NCBI GenBank assembly: GCA_030734395.1
Contig: JAUZTG010000042.1
Location: 2,418,001 to 2,482,000, forward strand
DNA: 64,000 bases
Reading direction: 5' to 3'
From: Sarocladium kiliense
Taxonomy: Eukaryota > Ascomycota > Sordariomycetes > Hypocreales > Sarocladiaceae
The notes under the pieces are model-generated. The model saw only the letters and a list, made by a program, of their open reading frames with translations, did not search any database and was not told the origin of the DNA. Shown here piece by piece: positions 50,948 through 62,299 of this stretch (the stretch's first letter is position 1; each line of letters opens with the position of its first letter). The translations under genes and the position numbers were made by a program.

Positions 50948-53900
50948 TGCCCGCGGTTTGTCAGCCGACACTTGGTGATGAGTCGACGATGTGTGTGACT
51001 GACACGTCGATGCGGGTGGCGAAGGCCGTGGGGAGCCGCGCACGTCGACCACCTAAGAGGGGGGCGTCCAGGGTTCCAGGCTCGGATTTACAATGTCAAG
51101 TATTCCGCAGCTGCCGATGACTGGCGGCGTATTCGCGAGCTCCAGAGATTGGAGGCCTAGTAAATGTCTTAACCGAACGGTCGGTGTTGGGCGAGATGGT
51201 GCTGATGCTCGGAGTTAAGGGACACAGCCCGTGTCGGTGGCTTTGGCGACGTAGAATACTTGAGAAGGCCGCAGAAGATGTGTGAATTTGAATTGAGAGA
51301 GATGATGATGAAGGAGCAGGGAAGGTAGGGCAAAACCAAGATGAGTGAGAGAAGGAAGAAAGAGAGCAGTGAATCCCGTTTGCTCTGTACTGTTGCTAGC
51401 GGCAGTGCCCTCTTATTGTCACGCTGAGATGTGACAATAACCAACAGCGGATGTTGCCTTGCGCTCGCTGGCCGAGGGGCGTGACGGGTGACTGGCGCAC
51501 TACCTGGCGTGGCAGCGACCAGGGGAGGGGTGTGCGTGCGGGATGCGAAAATCCCTGATGCTGAACAATCGACTTTTGTGGTCACTGATTTCCCACTTGG
51601 AGCCTGATCTCCATTTATGGGTACTAAGTCGACACCCCTTGACTTCAAAGGCATGCGCCCAGAGACGATTGGAAACACCGACGGTCCTAAAGATACGACA
51701 AGATTTCAGGTGTTTTGTTCCGGTGTGCTTGCCCACGTCCAATGCCAGTTTCGTAACTCGAAGTAATCAATGCCGCTGCACCAGGGAGACCGAAGTGGAG
51801 GTATATATTTGCTTCCAAGGTGCAGGTCCTAAATACACTTTGGAGGGGTGCAAAGCGTAAATGTGTAGTATGAACTGTGCAAGGCTGGCGGCCTGTAGGA
51901 TCGCGATAGATGCCTGGGAACGGGGCTGGGTCGGCCCTGTGCCTCTTCGTAGCCTGTAGCTTCTTTGATTCTGGGGGGTTTGTCCGGTGTGTGCCTGATT
52001 TAAAGAATCTGATCCTAGAATCCTGGATATGCGATGATGACTCCTCGCAATGCTGGTGGGGTCTTTGTGATTGATACCTGAAGATGATGGCCACGAGCCA
52101 GTGGGGTTGCCGCGTTGTGTACCGGATGGACCACCTAGGGCTCGAAAGCAAGGCGGAGACGATGAGTTGGCTGTCTGAGGGTCCTGCTGCAGGCACCAGG
52201 GACTCGGGTGCCGACCAGCCTGCGAACAAGGTAGTCGAAGGCAGAACTGGGAAGCGTATGCGGCTTTGGCTCTCTGCGGTCTTTCTTTTGTCCTCGCAAA
52301 CAGGGTGAATGTGGATGCACACGAACACAGACTGTTGTGCTTTGTTTTGGACAAGAGCGAGAAGCGAAGAAGCAATTGCTCGGAGAGCGGCTTCTCACGC
52401 GTTGGAGCAATTGATATCAATTGTATTCGCCAGCTGTTTTCGAGCTGAAGATGAAGAGGAGAGCGTTTGAATGCAAAGAGATGCAGGAGCGGTTGAGCTG
52501 ATAAGGACAGCGGCGCGGATGACCTTTAGGTGAGCGCCACTTGCGCTGTAAAGGAAGGGATAGTGGTGGTTGCAGCCGAGGTGTGTGCGTCAAGTGTGTG
52601 CACTCGTGCCCGTCTGTACAATAGATAGGTAACTAATCGGGAGCGAAGTGTGTGCAGTATTCGCGACAGATGAGAGACATGAACTGCGTGGTGATGCACG
52701 AGGTCTGGTGCTGGATGGACGAGGGAGCAAGCGTCACGTTATGGACAGAGGGGATGCGGATGGCGCAATTAAGTGATGGGCGGTGAGGTGGGAGAATGGG
52801 GACAAGTCTTGATCTACCAAACAGCCCATTGACTGACTATGAGTACAGACATGAAGGGAAGCGCAATTGTGTGAAGAGGGGGATCTGGAGAGGAAGGACC
52901 AGCGAACCTGCAGCGAAGGAAAGAGCAGAGGAGATTGCAATGCGTACAGCATGGGTGTGTTTCTAGTAATGTCCAGCTGTTTCACAACCCGTGGGTGACA
53001 GTCTGACAGTGGCCATCTGGCACCGATATGGCACTGTACACCTACCGACCTGCTTCTGGCAGCCAGTTCCAAACGAGAGCATCGTAAAGAACAGGTATTA
53101 TAACATTCAATTGGCAATACCATTGATTCCAATGAATATCTGGTGTCCTCTACAAGTCCCATCGGCTCTCCGTGCAAGTCGTCAATGCGGATTGACCCCA
53201 GAATCCTCCGGCCCAGGATGATAGACAGGCCAGCAGCAACAGGCACAACACCGAAGGTGCCAGAGCCCTGCTGCTGCTGTGCTGCCATGATCCAGCCACT
53301 GCCAGTACATACCATCATCAAAGCAGGGAAGCACCAACTTCCATTATTGGCACCCCTCCCCTTGTGACACTTCCCATCCCTTTGTCAGGTGCCGCCAGCC
53401 ATGATGCAGCGGTCATCAGGCACACACCCTTCAGCCACGGTGATTGGCGTACGTCTTGTCCAAAATAAGCAACAAGCAGCACAAACGCACTGTGGCTCAG
53501 GCCTCCCTCTTCCCTCTAGGCGCCTTACCCTGTAAAGTACCGCTCTCCCATCACCACCAGCTGGAATGACGTGCCAAACAAAGGAGCCAATTGTTGCGCC
53601 CAACGTAAGTGAGCAAAGGCTCTACGCATCTTCCAGCTGAAGACGCTGTAAATTACCATTGTGCACCGAACACAATCACACTCCTTTAAGTTCCCCTCGT
53701 CTTATCAATGGTAGGCGCTGTTTGTTCTTTACATCAGTCGTTGTGTAAACCCGAACGGTGTACTGCGTCCGGCGACGGCGAACACGCCCGCCCCAGCGCG
53801 TAAAGTACCGGCGAGGTTTGATGCATCAATACGCGCCAGCTCGTTTGCCCGTGGGGTTCAAACGGCGGTGACAACCATTCGCCCTGACACTGGGGGCCGT

Positions 53901-56900
53901 AGCCTCCACGCCGCTACCCATTGATAACTCAGGTGGCCAGTCCAGAGGGAAAGCGGCTGTCGATTAAATTGATTGCGCGCGATCGCCGGAGGAAAACGGC
54001 GGCAAGTCCAGCGAGAAGAGGCCGCCGACGTCTACAGTGTTTCGAAGTGCTCCTATACCCATAATCACATGAAGAGGGGCAACCAAGACACTTCAGAGGG
54101 AAAAGGAGGGGTGGCTCCAGACACCTCTTGGGTTGAAGGTGGTTCCACGATGTATTTACTCCAATGCAATTCCGAAGCAGACCGCCTCTGTCAGCAGCGT
54201 CTGCTTGTTGTGCAGAATCGAATTGCCCACAGTTAGACGTCTCTCCACTTTCGATTGACTCTCCTGTGACAATTAGTGATGCCCAACGGACTTCATTTGA
54301 GGAGCCTAACTAGGTGGACTCTAACAAAGACCGGGGAGGAGGTGGGACATCTGGATGGAGAGGGACAGCATACGCCATGGCTGAAGGGGGTCACAGATGG
54401 GCATTGTCCACTCACAGCCTGTCGCAATATGGTCCGGGCCGACCTCTGTGGTGGACGAGCTGCATGCAATAGGCACCCCTTACGGATTGGAAGCAAGGGC
54501 AAACCTGGTGCGGCATCTTGCATCTTTGGGGAGCAGCAACAGCGCATCTTGGGCGGGGAGCCTCGCTCACTGTCCACTGAAGCATGCCCCAATGTCGGAT
54601 GCGCCGCGACTCGTACTCGAGTCAAACGGACATGTTCCGGGACCGTTTGCTCACTGAACGGCGGACATTGTCCTCTAGTGGCAACTGACAGGGCAATGGA
54701 GCATTGCCGCCGGCTCTGTGGTGGGATTGGCGGAACATAGTAATTCGTACTTGAGTTGGCCAGCAATGCTGAGATACCAAACCTGGCCAACTAGAGATGA
54801 CGCGCGCGACGCGCAGACGCTTGGCCGCGTGACACGTCAGGTGTGGCAGCCTACAATGGCAAAATGCGATAAAGGGTAAGGTAGAAGGGGGCGAGAAGCG
54901 AATGGAATCCAAGATTGAATGGTGGCGGACAGAGGACGAACAGACGAACAGGAGGAAACAGAGCGAGAATGAGTCACAGGATCCATTGCCTCAGAGTGCT
55001 CCTTCCCAACGTACCCAACGAAACGACAGGGCGTTCCTGCCGTATTCGGGCTTAGCGCAGATTTGTGTCGGGGCTTTTGCAGCGGGGGAGGGGTGTCGTT
55101 AGTGCGGGCAGATATCGATAACCCGAGCGGAGAGGCAGGTACCTTCCCTTCGCCTTGGGAAGGAAGCAACACGGTTGCGGACATAATGCAAATTGGAAGG
55201 GACAATTGATGAGAAGGATGCCTGCATCGACATTCATGTACGGAGAGCGGCCATCTATGGGCTACCAATTGCGCAGTACTATTGTCAATTCTGCCATTTC
55301 CCCTGCGCCATACCGACCTGACATGACATCAACAGCCTCAAGGCGGTGTATTAGCACCAACACCAAGCGCAGGGACCCATTAGCTGCATTCAAGCCACTA
55401 ACGCCGTTCTAATTGACGCAGATACAGTATCGTTTCAAGCTGGAGTTCCGCATCTTCACTCTTGGGAAACGACCTGCACTCCCTTCAATTCACTTCCCCT
55501 CCGTCTCGGAGATACCAATCCCGATACCCCGCGGCCGTGGAAGCCCCTGCAAGTTCGAGGTGCCCCTCTCTCCCCCGTGTTCAGACTGCGGTTGGAACTG
55601 ATCCTCCGTCAGCACGGCTCATCCGGGGGAAGGCTCACATAAGCTGTACAAACACATTGGATGTACAGCTCTTCTGCCTCCCTCCGATTCTCCCGATCTG
55701 GGCAGCAGTTAGCTAACCAGAACGACTGACTTCATGATGGCACCCTTCACGAGGTGGATGGATGTCCCATGGGGATATTGTCCATGTGAACGCTTGAATG
55801 TCTCGCATCAATCCTGATGGTGGTGGGGGTGAGGCGCTTGGACAAGACGGGCCATGTGGGCGTGAACGGCTCGGTGCGCTGCGGGCGGAAGAATGGGAAA
55901 ATCGAATGCAACTGTGACTTGGGAAGAGCAATGCGTCTAAGGATGAACGTGGTGCCGTCAGATGTAAGTGTATCTCATCTGATCAGCCCACAGGGTCGGA
56001 GAGGGTTGCCTGGGGTTGCGTACTTCTTATCTCATGGGGGGCTAGATGAGAGAATCAGATGACGCCGAAATGTTGCAAGATGAGACACGCATGCGGTTCT
56101 ACCGTCCGCGTTAAGATTCACCCACTGCAGCTTTCAATATAGATCAAGCGGTCGGAAGATCAAGAAATGGCCACCGCTGAGTAGGGCCCTGGTATCAAGG
56201 TTACAGGATGGTTCACAACGGGCGTCAAATCACAATCTACACAGAACAGGGTTGGATGTAATATGCGGCGCTGAGAATGAAATCCCAATAGGCTCCTTCG
56301 AGTACTCACATTGAGTTCAAGGTAGGCATATCGTCGCAGCGCGGAACGCCACAGCAGGGTTTCCTGTTGGTTCGCGGGCTGCAGCCTTGACAAGCGCCCC
56401 CGAAGACCCTTGCCCCTGCATCGCGTGGCCCTGCAGCCTGGATCGCCTATGCGTCGTGCCCTGGTTTCGGGTTCAAAACATCCTGGCGATCATCTTGTCG
56501 CAGACTGAAGACCTCAGGCAACGTAGTCGGTAGTCGCCGGGGGGGAGAATTCATGTACAAGTATATGCATAAGCATTGGTTACGAGAAACAGGAGTGGTA
56601 GTTTTGGCATTATGTTCGTCGTTCGTTTACTTGTATCTCGTGAGAACGGCAAGACTAGTCTAGGTTACTCAGCCGGTAGTTGGGTCGAGTCTCGCATTGG
56701 CTCGCCATTCATAATACGCCTCTTCATTGCCTGCCGATGAGTCTTCAATTCCTTGAGTAGGGAGGGTATTCGATGGAGTCAGGAAGCCATGGATGCTGAC
56801 TGAGGACCGGGTGCTCAGGAAGCTGATGCCTGCGGGGGTTCTCGTAATGGCTCCGGTCTGCCTGAGGCCATATCCTTAATCGGACGGAGAAGGATGGCAG

Positions 56901-57048
56901 GCTCGCGCACAGGCGCACAGCGACACCGTGAATCAGCGTCTATGACTCTTCGCCCATGGAGCTGAGGGGCGGTGCGCGAGCAGCAGGCTGATGATCGTGG
57001 AGACCAGGCGGCAGAAACTTAGTGAATGGTGCGTTGAAATCCTGCCTT
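50948..57048. other. Gene-poor region of about 6.1 kb
   Basis: No gene was recognised on either strand. On the minus strand 51240-51400 is pyrimidine-rich and fits a leader and promoter of the SWIRM gene. Between 51687 and 52420 two minus-strand frames stay open together, without recognisable protein. A TGACACGTCA palindrome lies near 54831-54840 beside a CG-rich GACGCGCGCGACGCGC block. The right end is the 3' flank of the F-box gene. I saw no transposon termini or RNA genes. Confidence 0.4.
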
Positions 57049-59100
57049 TCACGTGAAGTCGTAGATGACCAAGCTCTCCTTGCCAGTCGGCGTGCTCTTC
57101 AGCACGATGACCATTTCGTCATCGAAGCCAACCCAGTCCCTCTTGTCGTCTGACTCCTCGCCGAGCTCAACACCAGCTCCAGGCGAATCTTGACCCGAGA
57201 GCGCCACGTCATCGCCTTTCTGATTCCTCTGCGGCGTCTTAGGTGACTGCAGGTGTTGTTGATGCCTAGGCCTGATCTCCACACTTCCTCCTCGCACCCT
57301 GCCTGCGGCCGAGCGGCCCTCGAGTTCCCAGACGCGTAGCTCCTCGCCGCGCGTGCTGACGCTCACGGCCTTGCCTCGAGGAGTGATTTCCGCGTCCGAG
57401 ATCCCCGAGGTGTGGCCCCAGAGACGGACAGCATCCGATATGTGGAGCGTTTCGGAGGTCGTGGTGCAAATATGGAGAGCCAGGGTATTGTCAGGTAGGG
57501 TTGCTAGGAGATATGGATGGCTATAACTGAGGCGCGTGGGCCCATCGTCGAGGCCACTAGCTGGCTGAGCGACTCCAGGCAACGGCGACGAGGCATAGTT
57601 GGGGTGTGAGGACGCTGAGGCTGTCGACCGTCGAGTGGTGGTCGGCAGGGTGTACGCGACTCGCGATGTGAGAACATCGGGTTTCGCACCCGGTGAGGCG
57701 CGGATGTCGAAGTCTTGGATGCCTATGCACCAGCCGCCCCACGAGTCGAAGCTGTAGGCAATGGACGCCACTACGGACGACGCGGAAGCACGAATCGACA
57801 ACGCTAGAGGCTGGCGCGTGTGCTGTGATTTCAGCGAGGTAAGAACCTGAGGCGGGTAGAGCTCAGTGTGTGCGTCGTTGGTATCTTCGAGCTCTGAATC
57901 ATGACCTGTACAGCTAGCTGGTGAGCTGACGCCACTCATTGTGCTACTACGATCGTCGTCATTGGCTGTCTGAATCGCGTCGACAGGGTTGATGCCTAGC
58001 GAATATAGTGTGATGAAGCCTTTCGGGGTGGCGGTGAAGAAGTATGGATAACGGTATGCCACGGCCATTAGCTTGCCACTCCCGGGTTTGTCGTGGCGAA
58101 GCAGCAAGGAGAGTTCGCCTGTGTGGATGTTGAACCTCCAAATCCCGAAAGACCCGTCTTCGAACCCGATTGCCAAGTCTAGTAGTCCAGTCGCGAGGAG
58201 TTGTTCGTCCACGGCGATGGCGGTCGGCTGAAGATCCAAACCGTCCTCCGTCTCAAGGCTTATCTGGGCCTTCAACTTCCTGGATCGCAGGTCCCACGCT
58301 CGCAAACCCCAGACCCAGTCCACAGTAACGGCCAAACCATCCACTACCTTCACCATAGTCCTTGTACCAAGCGACGGCATGGCGTTCTTCGATGGTGTCC
58401 GCGGCTGGGCTAATCGAGCCCTACCTGGTCTGGCATGTCCGCTTGCTTCTGGTGATAATCTGGACTCTTCCGGATCTTCATGATTCTTCTCGTGAACCTG
58501 CACCTCCTCGACCGCGCAACGGCCTTGCGACCAGTTGTGTTGAAGTTTATACTCGCGCTTCCAGTCCACCGTATCTGCGAGGTCAATCTGACTGCTGCCA
58601 AAGTCCGACTTGTTCAGCAGGCCGCCCCTCCGTCCGAAGCCACCATCCGCCCATATTGACTTCTGTGAGTTGTAATACAGCTTATTGTCAGTTCGGCGCG
58701 TGTTTGAACGGAAGCCAGGTATTCGATGGGCTCGAGGCAGAATGAAACGGCGATAGTAGTGTATGCGCCACAGCTGGGAGTCTGCAGCAATGTGGTTGAA
58801 GCGCTGTGATACCGGAGAGATGCGGAGTAGTTGAGATTCGGACAGGTAGGAGAGGATTCGGGAGAGAAGCTCGTTGGGTAAGGTTGAGAGAATGTCGCGA
58901 TCTGGAGATTCTGAAGAAGAGTCGCTTGAGCTACGTTCTGGAGAAAAGCGACCGGATCCTAGCCGAGGGGATCTCCGAGACACTGCAGGGCTCTCGTCGA
59001 CAAGATGGGATATGCGCAAGCGCTTTGCAGGATGTTGCCGGCGGTCGCTTGCAGTGCCTTCGTCGTCATGGTCGAGAAACAGAGGCCGTTTCGCGTCCAT
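57049..59100 (-). CDS. F-box protein with probable beta-propeller
   Basis: A single-exon gene of 683 aa. The N-terminus is charged and Ser-rich (SSSDSSSESPDRD). The F-box follows at about residues 70-115 (LSTLPNELLSRILSYLSESQ, LLRISPVSQRFNHIAADSQ, LWRIHYYRRF) and should bind Skp1. The next part has WD40-like strands: VKVVDGLAVTVDWVWGLRAW, IGFEDGSFGIWRFNIHTGEL, then VSVSTRGEELRVWELEGRS near the end, consistent with a divergent propeller that selects substrates for an SCF ligase. An acidic linker (GHDSELEDTNDAHTE) interrupts it. The substrate is unknown. Confidence 0.83.
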   Translation of the reverse strand: MDAKRPLFLDHDDEGTASDRRQHPAKRLRISHLVDESPAVSRRSPRLGSGRFSPERSSSDSSSESPDRDILSTLPNELLSRILSYLSESQLLRISPVSQRFNHIAADSQLWRIHYYRRFILPRAHRIPGFRSNTRRTDNKLYYNSQKSIWADGGFGRRGGLLNKSDFGSSQIDLADTVDWKREYKLQHNWSQGRCAVEEVQVHEKNHEDPEESRLSPEASGHARPGRARLAQPRTPSKNAMPSLGTRTMVKVVDGLAVTVDWVWGLRAWDLRSRKLKAQISLETEDGLDLQPTAIAVDEQLLATGLLDLAIGFEDGSFGIWRFNIHTGELSLLLRHDKPGSGKLMAVAYRYPYFFTATPKGFITLYSLGINPVDAIQTANDDDRSSTMSGVSSPASCTGHDSELEDTNDAHTELYPPQVLTSLKSQHTRQPLALSIRASASSVVASIAYSFDSWGGWCIGIQDFDIRASPGAKPDVLTSRVAYTLPTTTRRSTASASSHPNYASSPLPGVAQPASGLDDGPTRLSYSHPYLLATLPDNTLALHICTTTSETLHISDAVRLWGHTSGISDAEITPRGKAVSVSTRGEELRVWELEGRSAAGRVRGGSVEIRPRHQQHLQSPKTPQRNQKGDDVALSGQDSPGAGVELGEESDDKRDWVGFDDEMVIVLKSTPTGKESLVIYDFT

Positions 59101-60599
59101 GGCGATGCGACAGCACGCCTAGGATGATGACGACGGTGGCTAGGTGTCGTTGTGTCGCACAAATGCAAACAACCGCTGATGGAGGGCTGGCGACACGATC
59201 GACTCGACCGACCCAGTTGGGCGATGGGTATGCGGAAAAAGCAAAGACGCTCCGGAGGGCTCAAAGAGCAGGGGTCGGAGAAAGTCGCATGGGCCGCGGT
59301 GAGCGATTTTGACAGTGTCGGGATGGCGGTGACGCAGGCTGAAAAGTCCGAGGAGTGAGTAATGTCGCGATGAGCAGAGAGGCGACAGGGCATCGATGGC
59401 GGTGGAGGGAGGGATGGAAGAGCGAAGTCGAAAGTTTGGAGGGTGAAGTCCAAGTTAGAGGTGGTGGGCTGCGAGCTGGTGATAAGCGATAGGACGGGAC
59501 TCACTGGGGGAAACAAAGTGGGAATCTAGTCGCACTTCCTTACAGTACCACAAAGCAAGGGAGGACATAGTCTGGGGCTGGGAAATTACAGCGCCCACGA
59601 CAGGCTGGATTGTGTTTGTTCTTTTTGCCTTTACTCGCGTCGTAACCTGTGCCTTGCTACGCTTCGCTGGGCTTCTTGGGATGCACGTCCGTCGGCTGTC
59701 TGCCACTAGGCTTATCAGATGAGGCGCCCAGTTGGCGAGACATGGCTTTTTGCCGAGATTCCCATGGTGAGGCCTAAAATGTAGTGATTGATGATTTCTC
59801 CACGTCTGTGCGCACTGGGGAACTGGACAAGGATCAAGGGGATTGGACAGGATCGCCAGTATCGTCTCACTCGACTCCACGAGGCTTCGGCACAGGCACT
59901 CAGCTCGAGCAACGGCGACATGCCAGTGTCCAGCCTCAGGTAGATCTTTTTGACAGGTCAAATGTGAGAGGCACACTCCTCGCATATGACCCCTGATGCA
60001 ATCGTCATGGTAAGGACAAGGGAAGATCTAGGCTTCAGCTTCGATGTCACCCTCGGCAAGGCTCAGCTGAGAGCCTCATCTGCACATCTGACCAAAGGTT
60101 TCATGCCTATATTAATCCTCTCCTGGGATCTATGTCATAGATCTCGACCAGCTGAACCGATCGTGAGTCTGCCGGTGCAACGTGGGAGAGACATGGCTGG
60201 TAGACCCTCCGGCCATCGCTTTGTCTCACTACATGCGGGCCGCTTAGTGGATGGAATGTGCTGCCCACAACGCGAGGGACGCGTGAGTGGTAACACTTAG
60301 CCTCACGGTACGTTACTAGGTTTAAGGGTTTCATTAGTGAGTGCTTATATGCATCTCTCAGGGGCAGGGGCCCTGAAAAAGGCATTGGAGAGTTCAAATG
60401 TTTGCGTGACCCAAAGGCGACGCCCGGAACTGGAACAGCAATCCACAGACCATGTAGATATGAGATGTGATGAGATGAAGTTGCATGCTGTGCAAGCTCC
60501 ACGGTACCTGGTATCAACAACGCGCCAAATCATCCAACGCCTGCTTCCAAATACCAAGTGGCATACCGACTCATCCATCCAGAGCCTATTCGCTTTGTT
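59101..60599. other. Intergenic region between F-box gene and MCP1
   Basis: 1.5 kb. The left part is the presumed F-box promoter and leader. The right part is the MCP1 3' flank. No supported gene or repeat was seen. Confidence 0.35.
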
Positions 60600-61702
60600 T
60601 CAGAGCCAGATGCGGGCAAACAAGTCATCATACAGCTTCCCAGTCCAACCATCCGACAGACCACCCCTTGCAACCACGCCGAGCCCACCAATAGCCCAGG
60701 CCACTGCAAGACCTGCGCTGAAGCCTTGCACCGCTACCCACTTCCGTCTCCGCTGTCTTCTTGTCGATTTATCAACAAGTAGCCCTGCACGTCCGTTCCA
60801 ACCATCTGTTGACGGCGCAATTCCGAGCCACTTGAAAGCACCCCAGACCATGTGTCCGCAGCCCACCCCAAGAAGACCCAGGTATGCAGCCCAGGACACG
60901 GCCGGATGCCGTGCGAATCCATGCGCAACGTAGGCAAGACCAATATTCGAGCTGTCGCCATCGACGAGCAGCGGAAGGACTCTGTTTGTGAAGACATGAG
61001 CACTGAAGAAGACGGTAAAAGCATAGCCGGACGCCGAGATCCAGCTTAATGATGGCCACGGCGACCACGCCTTTGAGCTGCCGAGAGACCCTGTGCTATC
61101 CTCCATCGCTCGACTCCTATGAAGCGCCCGCATCGCCGGCGTTGCACTCCCATAGCGTCGCTGGTTCTCCCGTCTCCGTAGCAGCCGCAAGGCTATTCCT
61201 GAACCAACATGGGCAAGAACTGGAAATCCAACAAGAAGAGGCTCAGATATTGACGTCTGATAGATCTCGCGCGTCATAAGGAGGTAGGTTTCGGACCCAG
61301 GAACGGAGCGGGTGATTGCAGGGATGAGCGAGACGTTGGCGAGGTGGAGTGTGGTGAACAGCGAAAATGCGTAGCTAGAGTAGCGTTGTATACGAGTAAC
61401 TACAATCCTCATACGTCAGTCGTGGGCAACAACATGCTGCAAACATCAGGTGACGTACGGTAGAAGACGGAGCCTCGGCCAGCGCTGGCGCTCCCACTGA
61501 GCCCGGGGGCAGACGTGGTGGAGGGAGGCTTGATGGTACTCGTACTGTCTTCCATTACGCTGTCGCCCACAGGCAACTCTGGCAGCTCCTTGTCTACATC
61601 GGCGGCGGGCGGTGTCTCAATGGGAGCAGGATCGAGCTGCATGAGAGAGATGAGTGTCTCCTGGGAGCTCCGGCGTTTGACCGGCGGTGCGTCGAGACTC
61701 AT
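60600..61702 (-). CDS. mcp1: MCP1-like mitochondrial outer-membrane protein (DUF1691)
   Basis: Two exons (61702-61459, 61399-60600) give about 347 aa. The 59-bp intron has a GTACGT donor, a CTGAC branch and a GTAG acceptor. The frame stays open upstream of 61702 but has no further ATG. The N-terminus is polar (SSQETLISLMQLDPAPIE). Two copies of a membrane module follow. The first is YSSYAFSLFTTLHLANVSLI with PVLAHVGSGIALRLLRRREN. The second is ISASGYAFTVFFSAHVFTNR with AAYLGLLGVGCGHMVWGAFK. Each has the conserved His pattern of the family. A basic loop and one last hydrophobic segment end the protein. Yeast Mcp1 rescues loss of ERMES and recruits the lipid-transfer protein Vps13 to mitochondria. 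A related role is likely. Confidence 0.85.
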
Positions 61703-62299
61703 GGTCGCGGGAGGACTGGGGGAGAGAGGGGCGGAGGATGGCGATGATGAGTTTGATGCGCCCGAGGCGCTTTCGGATCGATTTGTCGGCAATAGGTGAG
61801 GTTATCGTGGGACGAGCATTTGGTTCTTTGTGGACAGCTCACCGATGATTCAAGGTGGTCGTCAACGGTTGAGAGCCAAGTCGAGCACGACGCAATGGTG
61901 GATCCACGGCTGCCCAATGGCGTGTCTTCCATTTCACCTCCGTCAACCAGTGTCCACCAACACTTGCCAAAGGTCACGAGGCTAATTGTTATTAAACTCA
62001 TTATGTAGCAATATAATTACTTTGGGTTATTGGATTACAGGTGAGGCACAAGAAATAGGTCAATTTCAACATCGTGTCATCACTAGCTTCTCATAATGAA
62101 CACAGCCTCACTAGAGTTCACCCCAGGCAACTTGACCAACAAAGCAGATAAAGAAGAGTGGTATAAGTAGGCTAGTTTGACATGAATAAAACAAGTAAGT
62201 GAGGATGAGGAATGACTAGGAAATATCTATGTGTATCTCAACCCTCGAACGCCCGCTTCATCTATGCGAAGTATCGTAGTACACAAAGAACAGATAGTT
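61703..62299. other. Intergenic region between MCP1 and the ABC transporter
   Basis: About 600 bp. A notably AT-rich patch lies at 61980-62035, probably within the 3' flank of the ABC gene. No gene was seen. Confidence 0.35.

Noticed and set aside
52734..53321. 195-codon minus-strand frame
   Set aside because: No domain, conserved motif or splice context. It is probably a chance frame in the desert.
53830..53890. GGGTTCAAACGGCG as a possible tRNA B box
   Set aside because: No matching A box, anticodon arm or acceptor stem could be folded around it.
54276..54790. Overlapping plus and minus frames of about 155-165 codons
   Set aside because: They oppose each other over the same bases and neither resembles a protein family.
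55960..55995. GTAAGT to CACAG as an intron
   Set aside because: It is only about 30 bp long and has no coding exon on either side.
60337..60933. 198-codon plus-strand frame over the MCP1 end
   Set aside because: It is antisense to a recognised gene and has no known domain.
61703..61792. 30-codon upstream extension of MCP1
   Set aside because: It has no ATG. The first in-frame ATG is at 61702.
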